Shown: positions 35,282-47,360, numbered from the stretch's first letter. The stretch is 64,000 nucleotides of DNA from Notospermus geniculatus (GCA_002633025.1 NMRB01002492.1:23250-87249), one strand, 5' to 3'. Program-made: numbers and translations. Notes: generated by a model from the sequence alone, not told the origin.

Positions 35282-35689
35282 CACTCACTGTACACAACCG
35301 CCGGGTTAAACTCGTCACAGTGGTTGCCGACGGGAATATCTCTGCCGCTTCAGTGAGTAAATTGGCTCTGGTGACTAAACTAGCACATGTCTGTGGCTGA
35401 ATTTTTGCATGTCGGCAGAGAAAATAGTACTGCACACTACTGTATATCGCATGGCGTTGATAAATCCCTATTTATGCCGTATTTTGACCGGGAAGTCGGA
35501 CACCAAGTCGAGGGTAATTCCAGCTGGACTTTCATGCATGGCGAGTCCTAATGCCTTTCTGGGACGAGGGTAACTCCCCATAAGACGAGGGCGACTTCAA
35601 GGATGAGGGTAATTTCGGAGAGCCTGTTTCATTGAATTTGAGGCTAGAATTAATGATATTGACGATAGGATTGAGGTATAACACACAGC

Positions 35690-36640
35690 GGGCCAGGTCG
35701 GCCGATTTCCTTGCACATGACGTAACGTCAGACCGGGGGGGGGGGGGTCACTCCCCATAAAGTGTGCTGCACATCAGCGTACCAAAAATGGCGGGTAAAG
35801 GGGTGTTTCTCGAGCCGCATTGGAGGGTCCCGCATGGGACCGAATAAGCCCCCCCCCCCCATTTCACCCATTACCCCGCAGAAAGCCCACGGGAACACAT
35901 AAAAAGACACTCTCACCCCCCCCCCGCCCCGCTTTAAGCCCTCCCCTGCCTAGTGCGGTCCATGTGTTCTGCAAAAAGCCCTTTGAACCGTCTTTCAAAT
36001 TACCCAGCCATTAGGGGTGGGGATTGAAAAGTACCGAGCGAAAAGGGGTGACGATTCAAAATTGCTGTTACCAGCTGAAAGGGGCTTCTGAAATAAGTGG
36101 ACTACGCTGATGTGCCACACACTTTATGGGGAGTGACCCCCCCCCCCGGCCTTCAGCGTCAGAGTTCACCACAGCTTCACAGTGGCGCCCCGAAACGCCG
36201 TGACGTTGTAGGCTGCATGCAACTTGATTTCGGGTATCGAATTTTCACCGCCCTTTTAACTTTTACATCGTTTGGTGTATGTGGGCAGGATTTACCCCTA
36301 GTCAAACGGTATGTTCTTCGATTTTTGCTTTTCGCGTGCATGTGGCAGTAACTCCACGCTGAAGTCCGTATCTATGGTAAATTGTCTAGCTGCCCGGTGT
36401 CTATTTCTGGCAAGAAAATCACGAAAATCGGAGGGGAAAACGCCAAATCTTTTGAAAGTAACCAAATGCACGGCTGCGGACCCGCCATGCTTGTGCTAAG
36501 GTCGGTAGAAAATAGGTTACCAATAAGCCGGTAGCCGGCTGCAGCAGACGAAAGGCTGATGGAAGTGCGATCAGCTGTGCCCCGTGGGGGTGCCTGGCGT
36601 CAGTTCGTGAAACTGAATTGCGTCATGACGCGGCGTCAGC
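35690..36640. repeat. Direct repeat, right copy, with empty site of the 2.9-kb foldback
   Basis: Partner of 31131-31623. At 36624-36640 it reads catgacgcggcgtcagctcc, the counterpart of the sequence split by the foldback, so the insertion happened after (or only in one copy of) the duplication. Confidence 0.75.
35733..36156. mobile_element. 424-bp inverted-repeat element starting with a G tract
   Basis: The ends ccggggggggggggg followed by tcactccccataaagtgtg, and the complementary end near 36110-36150, are inverted. The related uninterrupted sequence at about 31165-31180 reads acgtaacgtcagagttcacc; here acgtcaga lies left and gcgtcaga right of the insert, i.e. an 8-bp duplication with one mismatch. 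Confidence 0.7.
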
Positions 36641-37013
36641 TCCGTTCTGCCCGCTGTTATATGAATATGTTGTGCGGTTCAACCGTCAGGAGCCTAATGT
36701 AGGTCAAAAAACGGAATGGTGAGATGTGTAACATCGTCAAGTGTTACCAAATCTCTCCAAAAATGCTTAATATGGCCGCCGCGGCGCCATCTTTGAAATT
36801 TCTTTGAATCTTTCGACGGGGCACGTTTGCCGTTGGCACGGGCCACCAGGGCAACCCCGTTAAGCGGGGATAAGGGGGCCAAAATAGGGCAAAATAGGGG
36901 AAAGATTGTATTTTTTTCACGAACGACGGCCGAAAAAGGGCTGCAGAATGGACCCTGGTGACCCGATCGCGGCCAAACTTTTTTTGTGAGGACTCTGATT
37001 TTTTTGCCTTCGC

Positions 37014-37713
37014 CTGAAAGGGGCTGAGCGGTTAAGAAGGGATGCTACAAAATTGGTCAAACTCGGAAACCACTAAAGCTATCGACACCAAAATCACTAG
37101 GCTGGTATCTTATGTCATGTAATTAATAAAACTGATGAAGAGAAAACAAAAAATTAAGCATGACCTAATTAACGAAACAATGCCAGATTTGCTACCCCTA
37201 GAAATCTAAGAAATAATCAGAGTTTGGGCCTATAACTTAACACGGGCATAAATCCAATCATTTGTGAAAGGTCTAGCATGACATATTGTTTTTTGTTTCA
37301 TTTGATTAGCAGGAAATGTAACAAAAAGATCACTGATTTTTGATACTAAATGGGTGAACACCAAAGGGAGAACAGCCCATTACAATGCTGGGAAAGTGTT
37401 ATCCAAATCTATTGTTGGTGTGACTTTGGCATGTCTGGTCAAAGTGCTGGTGGTGGTTATTGTGACATGGCATTACAAAATGATTTGTGAACCAATGTTT
37501 TCTATGCATATAATGTACACAACTCCTGGGTCGAGTGGGAGAAACTTCCCCAATTTCTCTTCAGATTCCTTACACAATATTAACATGTAGTGCACATTTT
37601 CTGTCCAACTTTCTTGTTGTAGTTAGGATGGGGGAGTTCCATGTTCTACTATACTAGTGATTATTTACAATCTGTGGCAGATCCCCCGCCCCGCCCGCCC
37701 CCTCCCNNNNNNN

Positions 37714-37750
<37 letters not shown>

Positions 37751-39749
37751 GCCACCACCACCAGGGAAAGTGTTCAATAACAAAAGGGAAGTGACAAGGG
37801 AGGAGAGCATTTTCTAGGAGGGGAATGACTCTTTCTGGGTTGAAGTTGATTTCCTCAATAGAGAGAGGGTATCCTTCTAGCAGAGATGAGGTCAAATGAT
37901 ACATGTTGTGCTGAATAGTAGCAGTGTTCTTACCTTACTGTTTTGTGTATTCCCAATTTATCTACTTTATCCTGCACATTATCGAAGGAAACCTGAGACA
38001 GATTTTCATTTGAATGTCACTCTTGATAGGTATTGTGTAATGTAATAAAAAGGTCACTTCCACAGATAATCCAGACAGTTCAATGAATTCTCGATGTCCC
38101 TGTCTAACATGTCTAATGCAAAGGGCCAACGACCTACACAGACTACAGATGAAGGCTTCCAAAACTTTGCAGACGGACTGACTTGACACCAGGAGATAGA
38201 CAGAAATAGAATCAATCAGATTTCACAATAGACGGACAAACAGTGCTGAAATCGACAAATATAATGGTCCCAACTTGCCAACCTCAAGTCACTGATGACT
38301 AGTTTTTTGGTGGAGGATCACAATATGTCAATTTAAGTATTGTCTGTCTATTGTGAAATCTGCGTGATTCTATTTCTGTCTGTCTCCTGGTGTCAAGTCA
38401 GTCCGTCTGCGAAGTTTGGGAAGCCTACTGTAGTGTAGGTCTTTGGCCCTTTGCATTAGACAGGGACATTGAGAATGGATGATATATTTTGTGAGGAGTG
38501 TGGATTGCTTTTTCCCCACAATTTCTCCCGCCGCCATGTTATTCATTCCTCTCATCGTTTAAGTGATTGCATTCGACTGTGTGAATTTTGCTGTCACATA
38601 TTTTCTCAGAGCAGTATGGCAAGGACCCATCTTTGTCCACTTCTACCAGGAATACGGGCATTACTAAAACCTTTTCTGACATTTCGAGTGCCAAAAAACT
38701 TGACTACTTTAAATACGGATGTGTGGGTTATGTGAATTCATTAGGAATGTGAACTAGGAATTCATTGAACTATCTGGACATTCAAATGAAAACCTGTTTC
38801 AAGTTTTCTTCGATAATGTGCAGAATAAAGTGGATAAATAGGAAATACACTGAACAGTAAGGTAAGAACACTGATACTATTTAGCACTATAACATGTATC
38901 ATTTGACCTCATCTCTGCTAGAAGGATACCCTCTCTCTATTCTGGACATCAACTTCAACCCAGAACGAGTCATTCCCCTCCTAAGAAATGCCCTCCTCCC
39001 TTGTCACTTCCCTTTTGTTTTGAACACTTTCCCTGGTGGTGGTGGTGGTGGTGGGGGGGGGAGAGCGGGCGGGGCGTGGGATCTGCCACAGATTGTAAAG
39101 GGATCTAGTATAGCAGAACATGGAAATCCCCCATCCTAACTACAACAAGAAAGTTGGACAGAAAATGTGCATTACATGTTAATATTGTGTAAGGAATCTG
39201 AAGAGAAATTGCGGAAGTTTCTCCCACTCGACCCAGGAGTTGTGTACATCGTATGCATAGAAAACATTGGTTCACAAATCATTTTGTAATGCCATGTCAC
39301 AATAACCACCGCCAGCACTTTGACCAGACATGCCAAAGTCACACCAACAATAGATTTGGATAACACTTTCCCAGCATTGTAATGGGCTGTTCTCCCTTTG
39401 GTGTTCACCCATTTAGTAATCAAAAGTCTGTTATCTTTTTGTTACATTTCCTGCTAATCAAATGAAACAAAAAACAATATGTCATGCTAGACCTTTCACA
39501 AATGATTGGATTTATGCCTGTGTTAAGTTCTAGCCCCAAACTCTGATTATTTCTTAGATTTCTAGGGGTAGCAAATCTGGCATTGTTTCATTAATTAGGT
39601 CATGCTTAATTTTTTGTTTTCTCTTCATCAGATTTATAAATTACATGATATAAGATACCGGCGTAGTGATTTTGGTGTCGATAGCTTTAGTGGTTTCCGA
39701 GTTTGACCAATTTTGTAACATCCCTTCTTAGCCGCTCAGCCCCTTTTAT
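37014..39749. repeat. Giant palindrome (about 2.7 kb), arms 1.2-1.3 kb
   Basis: The left arm starts gaaaggggctgagcgg and the right arm ends ccgctcagcccctttta. Long stretches mirror closely, e.g. 37354-37590 against 39423-39172 (same 78-codon frame on opposite strands) and 38190-38235 against 38345-38395. The right arm carries about 280 bp (38475-38755) absent from the left. Seven Ns at 37707-37713 fall in a cgc microsatellite whose mirror at 39040-39062 is a ggtggt/g tract. It is inserted in, or flanked by, the gttaccaaatctctcc repeat family. Confidence 0.85.
38475..38735 (+). other. Cys/His-rich open frame in the unpaired part of the palindrome
   Basis: A frame from an ATG at 38475 encodes MDDIFCEECGLLFPHNFSRR, then two further Cys pairs or His (CEFC, THLCP). 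The spacing could make one or two zinc-binding units (CxxC...H...H; CxxC...H..C). It is the only part of the palindrome without a mirror copy. The function is unknown and it may not be expressed. Confidence 0.3.
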
Positions 39750-40837
39750 GCGAAATTTTTTCATCTCGTCTTTAATTTCTGTCGATTTGTTTACATTTTT
39801 TTGATTTTTTTCACTTTTTTCGTCATTTTTAATTCGTCGTTTGCAACGATCTTGTCGCCCCTGACGTATGACGTAGACCACGTGACACTACACACGAGGA
39901 CGTCAAAGTTCCAAAGGTTTGACAAACGTTAACCCCCTAAAAACGGTTTTTTGTTCAAAAAAATCAAGTGGAGAGATTTCGGTAACGCGTTACCAAATCT
40001 CTCCACTTTTTTATTTTGGCTCCTGAGGCCCTCCCGGCGGTCGAACCCTTACGCCACCGCCGGGGTCTCGTGTCGGACGCCGAGCTCTAGACCGTGCAAA
40101 AAGTCCGGTTTAAAAAGCTCTTCGTTTAAGGGGTAAACCGGACCTTTTTTCTCATTTGCAAGGGTTCACGGAGAGATTTCGTAACAGTTACCAATCTCGC
40201 CAATTTTCGACCTTTTTTCGCCATTTTGACCCCCTTCCAGGGTCTCGGCGGCGACCAAACTCGGGGAAAGGGCCTACCTTTGGACGCCCTTTCGGACCCC
40301 CAAGTAAAAAATTGGAATATCTCAATATTTCCTTTTCAACAGCTTCTGGAATCAGGCCGAGTAGAGTCCGTTTGCTACTTACTGCACTTTTCTGCCGAAT
40401 TCGAGACATACCCCCCCCCCCCCCCATACCCCCCCCCCCCCAGGGTTTTCGACCCTACTGACCCTCAGGACCCCTGGGAGGCCCCTACACATCGTGCCCG
40501 GTCAAAGGGTTCGGGAGATATTAAAAAAACCGGAAAAAAACTCGGAAATCGTTACGTAATCTGACCCTGCGCCCGAAAATGACGAAAAAAACGGATATTA
40601 CCCAATCTCCGACTTTGTCCCGGCATGACGTAGTTCGGCCCCAGAATGTGAGCTGACATCATTTTGGTGACGATAGCGGCCGCCAGGGGTCCGGCCCCCA
40701 CTGTTACCTAATCTCTCCATTTTCCAATCTACCCGTTATGCTATAGTTGGGGAGGTATGCAATGACTTTTACCATTACAGAATTTCTCTGTTAGGCACTG
40801 GTAGTGCTGTCAGAGTTTCGATTCGGTCGGCCCTGAA
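39750..40837. repeat. Diverged members of the gttaccaaatctctcc repeat family
   Basis: Motifs such as cgttaccaaatctctccac, gagagatttcgtaacagtta and ttacctaatctctcc recur. C tracts are present at 40412-40441. No gene is seen. Confidence 0.5.
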
Positions 40838-41270
40838 GAAGTGAACAAACAGGACGTGTCGGCAATCAACCTTAATGGGGAACCCGCATGACAGCAGATG
40901 GCGCAGCAAGTATAAGACCCAAATGACGTACTGACGTCACTTTTCTCGCTGTTGACGTCGCGCCGTCAAAGCATGTGTACATTTTTCTACACAATTTTCC
41001 GTGGAAATTTTCCCCAAAGACGTTGTCAATATTGGCATCCTGTGGCACTTCTGACGAAACAGAGCAGTGATATATGGACAACTTTGAACATGAAATAGGG
41101 CAGTGTAATTCAATCAAAATTGAATCAAACAGGTTAGTTTATTTTGGGGCAAGAAGTCAATGGAAATACTGTTAGAAAATAGGACTTCCGGGTCTTACAC
41201 TGACAGCGCCACGTCGTGGGGTAGTTCGGTGGGTTCCTCATTGTAGACACGTCCTGTTTGTTCATTCACC
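40838..41270. mobile_element. About 430-bp inverted-repeat element
   Basis: The ends gtgaacaaacaggacgtgtc and the complementary gacacgtcctgtttgttcat are inverted, with similarity for about 45 bp. The exact borders and target duplication are not clear. A fragment of the same end occurs at 19955-19975. Confidence 0.55.
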
Positions 41271-41494
41271 CACAGGTGAGTACATGGTACATCGACCATT
41301 TCATTTCAATAAACATTGCAAGGACTGGATAAGTATGGGACTGGCATATAACAAACGCCGACGAGATTTCGCTAGATGGCATCACCGGTCTTTTAAATAA
41401 ATAGTGAGCTGACTCGTGCTGCCATTCTAACAATTCGCCCTGTCGGTAATCAATGACTAGAGTACGGAAGAACGTAAATATTTTGGCCCATCCT

Positions 41495-42487
41495 AGCCTC
41501 GGGCACCCAGACCCTGTATAATGCAAAGCATATACGAGGGTCTGGGACAGAGCTCGCATTCCGTAGTAATGGGCGAGTTTATTTCAACACCCATCGCTGA
41601 TTGGCTAATCAGGGACAGAGCTATTCATTCATTCTCATCCGCCGATTCCTCCCATTTGAAAATGAAAATCCGGCTGCTGGTTGGGCAGGAGAAGTGATCA
41701 TGTGATCTCATCATGGCGACGACCATAAAATGTCATTTGGGATTTCTCGACCTCGTCTTCCATACGGATACACAATTCCTGCTCGTTTTCAGCCAGAAGT
41801 AAGTTGATGCCATCCAGTACGCTGTTTCAGATCACTTCAGCAATCGATTCATTGCCAGATTCAGACATTTTGGAAGGATGTGAGGTGAAATATAATCCAT
41901 GGAAGCAACCATCTTATGTCACGTGACCTTCTACAGCATTACCCACAATGCACTGTATTGCAGTGGAATTAGGAAATGCCGGTGTAGCCCAGACGTTCAT
42001 ATCATCACGTAGTTTGCGGAGTGTATTGAACGGCTGGGTGCCCTAGACCGAACACTGTCCTGATTGAAAATACTAGGACAGACGCAAGCAAATGCATAAA
42101 ACCATCATCGCGCCCGCTGGTCTATATTTAGCTCGAGGGGAAGCCCCGTAGGCAAAATAGCAATTGTATCACCGTTCACTGCCCGTTTGAGGCATTTAGC
42201 TTGCATGGGTTTTAGGCAGCAGTAAGCTCTTTGCCTTCTTTCGTTCACCTGAGCTAAAGCCAACTTTAATCTCAAGCAAAAATCTATGTTTTCCTGAAAT
42301 TTACTCATGATTACGAGATCATCATGATCATGATCATGCCCAAGTTGTGGGAGCCGCCATCTATTGGAGCTTGTAGAATGACGTCACTCTCGTCGGAATT
42401 CCGCCGTAAGATCATCTGATTTCACCGGTCTTCGAATGCAAGCTGCCCAGAAGACCGGGTATCAGTCTAGGGTGCCCGAGACTAGAC
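41495..42487. mobile_element. About 1-kb element with TAGYCTCGGGCACCC ends
   Basis: tagcctcgggcacccagacc at the left and the complement of tagtctcgggcacccta at the right are inverted ends. No clear duplication was found. The ends resemble the TAGTCTCG termini at 34770 and 8530. No coding capacity. Confidence 0.45.
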
Positions 42488-42619
42488 CCGTCCCTTCCAG
42501 TCATGACCTACCAGGCACTTCCCTACCAGGAATGAAAGCCTGCGAGCGTGGAAGTATCTGGTTGCGCGAGACGAGGAAGAACGCCTACAGCGATAAAAAC
42601 AATCCCGGATTGAGAGCAG

Positions 42620-43160
42620 TTATTTGGGCCATGTAGAATTAGCGGAATCAGCAGATCTGGCGAATTTAGCGGACTCTATATAAAAATTGAATAAAATACA
42701 ATGATGAATGGAAACTACATGTAATTAAGCAATATGATTTTTCATGTGTCCACATATTATAAAGGACCGAGGAAATCGAGAGGTTAAGAAACCACTCCGT
42801 TAACGATAACACAAACGTTAACGCTATTTCTGACGTATATTTGCAATGTAAAAAATAACGTTAGCGTTAGTGTTACCGTTAAAGGAGCGATTTCTTAACC
42901 TCTCGAGTACCTTTTACAGTCGGTAATCCAAACAGGGGCAGCAAAAATGGTCTGCAGGAATATTTCGGCCAGTTGCCATTCTTGACGCGGTTGCAGCTTT
43001 TCCTTGATAACCTGTGCAGCATATAGAACACTTGAAAAAATTATATTACTTAATTCTTTAAAAAAATCCCTTTATTATCAAATCTTATTCAATTTTATAC
43101 AGAATCCGCTAAATCCGCCAGATCTGTTGATTCCGCTGATTCAACATGGCCAGTTATTTG
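42620..43160. repeat. Inverted-repeat element with a nested foldback
   Basis: Outer arms: ggccatgtagaattagcgga (left) against the complement of gattccgctgattcaacatg (right), about 65 bp. Inside, 42785-42910 is a separate hairpin with arms gagaggttaagaaa and tttcttaacctctc and repeated ttaacg motifs. Confidence 0.6.
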
Positions 43161-43521
43161 TGGTATTTTGATATTCTAATCTATACCTGACCATTCCCTG
43201 TCAAAACTTTGGAACAGATACAATAATTCACCAGTAATGTTAGCACATTCCTAAAAGGGCGGCGCACACCTGCGACTAAAATGGGGGCGACTACAGATGT
43301 GACCACTACGTCGCCTGCGATAATTACCTTTGAGGTCGATCAGTGATGTCATCCGCGACATCACTGATGTTCCAAGGAAGCATTTGTCGCAAACGAGTCA
43401 ACAAAAACTAAAAAAGCTGAAAATATGTTCAGTCGCTTCTGTGGTCGGCGCAAGGCCGGTCGCCCAGAAAATCGCTCGAAAAATCGCTATTGTGCGCTGC
43501 CCTTTAAGCCAAGCGTACACC

Positions 43522-44006
43522 GCCTTGCGACTGGAAGCAACTGAACGCGACAGTCGCTATCGATGTACGCGTTCCGCGCACATCGGTTACGACAGGTCAT
43601 TGCGGCAACAAGTGGCGCAATCTAGTCGTCAATCTGGAGCGCGCACATCGGGCAGGCAATGGAACTGAATGTTGTACGGAAATTGTCGATGTCTTCCGAT
43701 TGGACCACTCGGGAGTCATTTTGTTGGTCACATGATACAATCACGTGACCAGGTGTGCTCCACAAACGAGGAAATTCATTGCCAGGGCGCTACATCGGAA
43801 GCGACTGAAGGCAACTAGAAGCAACCGTTGGCAACGAGTAGAACATGAGCAACTGGCTGGACCTAGCGCGCGGGTCGGCAATAGCGTTGCCGGGGCGCGT
43901 ACATCGGCCTGTTTGAGCATCGGATCAGTTGCTGCTTGTTCCAGGTAGTCGCCAACCGTTGCCGGAAACGCCATTGCCGGTAGTTGCTTCCAGTCGGGCG
44001 GCCGAT
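43522..44006. mobile_element. 485-bp foldback nested in the TTAA element
   Basis: The arms cttgcgactggaagcaact and agttgcttccagtcg are inverted. The flanks gtacacc (43515-43521) and gtacacc (44007-44013) form a 7-bp duplication of outer-element sequence, and the outer right arm shows the unsplit form. Repeats such as gcgcacatcgg and gatgtacgcg fill it. Confidence 0.7.
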
Positions 44007-44374
44007 GTACACCCTTAATCATAAGTAAATGCACAGCTAATAAACTTAAATATTTCCCAAAATCTTCAGTGGATTAGCTTTTGCTTTTTACGGCAGATAT
44101 TTACAGCCTTAAGACACATTTTGAGACCAAAAATATCATGAACTTGCATGAGTTGTATTTTTAACAAAAGTTAAAAATTTCTATAAAAAGTGATTTTCAA
44201 GCGCATATTTTTTAAAACTGAAACCAACGTCATTTTAAAGCCTTCCTGTTTCTGTACACGAAGCAATTTTCAAATTTTCAATCAAAGCTTCCATATCGCA
44301 ATTATGAAGAATTTATCGAAAAGTTTCAGTCGAAACTCCAGTCAACAGTCCAAGTCTTACTTAAAGCCTGCCGC

Positions 44375-44577
44375 ACACGTGAGCTATTTGCTGAGCAAAA
44401 AGGTTTTCGAGACCGTTTGCTCAGCAGATAGCTCACCGAAAAATACGCGCACACGGGAGTTTTCTGCCTCGCGAGGCAAAAAACTCAACAAAATTACGCG
44501 CACACGCGAGCTATCTGCTGAGCAAACGGTCTCGAATAACTTTTTGCTCAGCAGATAGCTCCCGTGTGCGGCAGGCT
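44375..44577. mobile_element. 203-bp hairpin element nested in the TTAA element
   Basis: The ends AGCCTGCCGCACACG and CGTGTGCGGCAGGCT are inverted, with arms near 90 bp built from gagctatctgctgagcaaa. TTAA (44371-44374) precedes it and TTAT follows, so a TTAA target with one change is likely. Confidence 0.72.
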
Positions 44578-45211
44578 TTATAGTCGACCTTTCCTTATTG
44601 TCCAATGATCAAGATCACGAAATAATAAATCCCATTCATCGTAGGTCAAGTTAGTAAAGGTGACATCGCCACTCATCCCACACAAAAGATCTTGGATACT
44701 CGATGAAGTGTCATCAAGAGTAACTATTGTTGACCAGGCCATGAATAGGCCTATTCACAACATTCAGCAGGCTGGGTAGATCTAAATGAGAGGGGAAGGC
44801 ATAGCCCTGACTTCACTGGAAAAACGAACGAAATTCATTTTTGAAAATGCTCTGTAACGTTTGTTCACCACCGAATTTGTTAAACCTGAAAAAAGCATTT
44901 TGCATGGAAACAAACAGGCTTTAAAATGACGTTGGTTTCGCTCAGATGAAATGAGCGATAAAAAATCACGCTTTTTAATGGAAATTTCAAACTTTTGCCA
45001 GAAATGCATTTAATCAAAAATCAAGGTAATTTTTGTCTCAAAATATGTCTTAAGGCCCTAAATAACTGGCGTAAAAAGCAAAAGTTAATCCACTGAAGAT
45101 TTTGGGAAATATCTAAGTTTATTAGCTGTGCATTTACTTATGATTAAGGGTGTACGCTAGGCTTAAGTGCATTCCACCATTCGAAACTCTGTCTTCTCAA
45201 CAGGTGACCGT

Positions 45212-46217
45212 GTTGGAACACTTAAGAAACTAGCCACCGTCACGTTGGTCGCTACCCCAACATGTCTCTTTTCGTCATCGGAGAGAGAATGGGGACTACT
45301 GTTTACTACAGCTGCACGTATGGATCTAAGAGGAATCACATGTAAAGAAACCCACGGTGGTTACGAAGTTCTACATCGTTTTGCTATCGAAGGCCAATTT
45401 CGATTGCTGCGTGACTCATGTTCTGAGCGTGGCATCGTTGTTTTCAAGTTTGAGGATATTTCGAAGTGCACAGGCCAGGGTTTCTGCGGTAACTGGATGC
45501 TCTATGACAGATTTGGAAAAGTAATTGCAGTGGTTGGACGATTCTGTTCAACGCGATGTAAAAAAACGGAATCAGATAAAGCGACTCTACTACAAATATA
45601 TTTTGACCCGTCGAATCATAATAAGGGCTTAATAGTCGTACATTGTCGCTACTTAGTCGGTAACTTTAGAAAAGAGATTTCTATGACTTCGTACAATTTC
45701 ACGAATGTGGGGGGGTCGTCTCTTTCACACGGCATTAGAAATACTTATAGTGGACTCAGCTGGTCCGGTCTTGTCCCCAGGTTCCGCAAGTGGTTTTCGG
45801 TCATTTTCTCTTCCGCACAGCAGTAGCGTAAAATTTTTTTTCCAAAGTCGAAAAGATGGGAAGTTAAACAACTCCGTTTATCGCGTGCGAGAGTCTGACA
45901 ACTTCAAGTCTCAAAGGATATTCAAAGATAAGCTACCTTATGAAATGGAATTCATACATTTTAAGGTTTTACCTGATTATATAGTGAATAGGCTTCTCTT
46001 CCTGTCGGTGGCCGATCCACTACCGGCCTATAAAGTCATATGGTTTGACTGTGGTGGCAATGCGAGTGAATTTACGCATCATCAAAATATAACCTACCTA
46101 AAATACCGCAAGAAAACGGAAGATTTCTTTATAGATCATACAGGAAGGGTTTTCTGCATGCCTTTTTCCACGGCATCTTACGCTGAAATATTTCGCGTTG
46201 TTCCTGAAATTATTTAA
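45212..46217 (+). pseudogene. CUB-like coding fragment with a frame change
   Basis: A frame to 45826 encodes a Cys-containing segment: ITCKETHGGYEVLHRF, then GIVVFKFEDISKC, GFCGNWMLYDRFGKV, VVGRFCST, and LLQIYFDPSNHNKGL. The order (C, hydrophobic beta strand, acidic/aromatic YDxxG, GRFC, then LxIxF and KGL) resembles a CUB domain, a secreted or cell-surface beta sandwich. From about 45710, at a run of seven G, the second frame (to the stop at 46217) continues with VKFFFQSRKDGKLNN, VIWFDCGGNASEF and HTGRVFCMPF. An indel in the G run or a small intron could link the frames. No reliable start; an exon beginning after the acceptor ctcaacag at 45211 is possible. The CUB assignment is tentative. 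Confidence 0.4.
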
Positions 46218-46219
46218 TA

Positions 46220-46850
46220 CACGGGTGTACGTGCTTTAAGGGCAAGCTGTTGTTGTACATTTTCATATTAGGAGGTTTCGCAAGCGCCCGGTTAGGCCAT
46301 ACGACGACGTTTATCTATTGTTTGGGTATACCCACACAATAGATAAACGTCGTCGTAGGGCCACCCCTCTGAGAAAAGCAATAAAGACAGCCCCAGTTGA
46401 CTGTTTTTATGGTTCAATGTGATCACTGTGCTTTATAGACACAGAAAATGAGCCACGTCCCAAGAATTACAGCTTAATTACATTACATAATCAAAAACAA
46501 AGAAATTCACCAAACATGAGAAACAGGTACAATTTTTTCAGAGAAGAAGCATGTAAATGACACATTCAGGGAGTGGCAACAATGTCACAAACCTGGGGTG
46601 GCAAGGGTGTCTTGACCCGCACTTCATAGACACCATACACGCTCAGTACATCAGAAGAGAACCAAGAAGTAAAGTCCAGATCCAATATGGCCGCCCTGTT
46701 TTGAAAAATTGGCAACATTTCATGGAATTCATTTGTGGAGTACTCAAAACTGTTGAAAATATTGCTACTTGGATTATAAGATACCGCCAAGAAAGACAAG
46801 TCGATTGACGTATGATTCATCAAAATCAAGATCATACTTATGCCCTGCCT
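46220..46850. other. Spacer with a hairpin and a dispersed repeat
   Basis: A hairpin at 46300-46358 pairs cgacgacgtttatctattgt with its complement. The text ccaagaaagacaagtcgatt (46789-46808) recurs inverted near 60200, in a foldback there. No gene. Confidence 0.5.
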
Positions 46851-46852
46851 TA

Positions 46853-47360
46853 TTATCTGGTAGAGCATGAATGGCCGATACCAGGGCATCTTATCATTTC
46901 GGAAACGCCAGGTTGACATGAAGCAACATCTTCTGGGAAGGACGTGGCATTTGTTACAAGATCATACTTATGATGTTGGAATAAGTTGTCAAAGATCCGA
47001 TAATCAATGACACTTTTTAAAGGCAGATGTCCTTTCCTCCCCGTCAGATTTATGAGTCCCTTTCCAGCTAAGATGAGGGACATACGAAGGGTATCAATGT
47101 TCTCTTTACTCGGTAGATAAACTGTCAGTTTATGGTCTCTCATAGGTGACAATATAGCAATTATTTGCGCTATTTCATTGTTGGATTTTGCTAATTGGTG
47201 AATCGTAGCCAGCATTTCTGGTCGATGGTTGCACAGGAATTTACACACTTCAATGTGGCCAGATTCAGCAGCCAGATATAAACAGCTTTTTCCCGTGTTG
47301 TCACAGATGCCAATCTTCGCTCCTGCTTCGATGAGTACTTCAACCACTTCTATGATTCAG
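46853..47360 (-). pseudogene. Ankyrin-repeat protein fragment
   Basis: An open frame of about 165 codons. The acceptor tttctgaatcatag precedes EVVEVLIEAGAKIGICDN, which continues into GKSCLYLAAESGHIEVCKFL, a standard ankyrin repeat, and NHRPEMLATIHQLAKSNNEI. The rest (LSPMRDHKL, SLILAGKGLINLTGRKG) is not obviously repeat. It lacks a start and appears to be an internal exon or a fragment. A copy of its first 60 residues lies at 48053-48252. Confidence 0.5.

Larger units (their letters stand above)
43508..45162. mobile_element. TTAA-flanked element containing two further insertions
   Basis: The ends GCCAAGCGTACACC (43508) and complement of GCCTAGCGTACACC (45162) are inverted, with TTAA outside both (43504-43507, 45163-45166). 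Long inner arms match: 44009-44265 against 44900-45150. The left arm is split after 14 bp by the insertion at 43522-44006. A second insert is at 44375-44577. No transposase frame. The flanks are consistent with piggyBac or Kolobok. Confidence 0.75.

Noticed and set aside
37354-37590. 78-codon frame mirrored at 39172-39423 as a real gene
   Set aside because: The two copies simply reflect the palindrome; no family resemblance, and a hydrophobic stretch alone is weak evidence.
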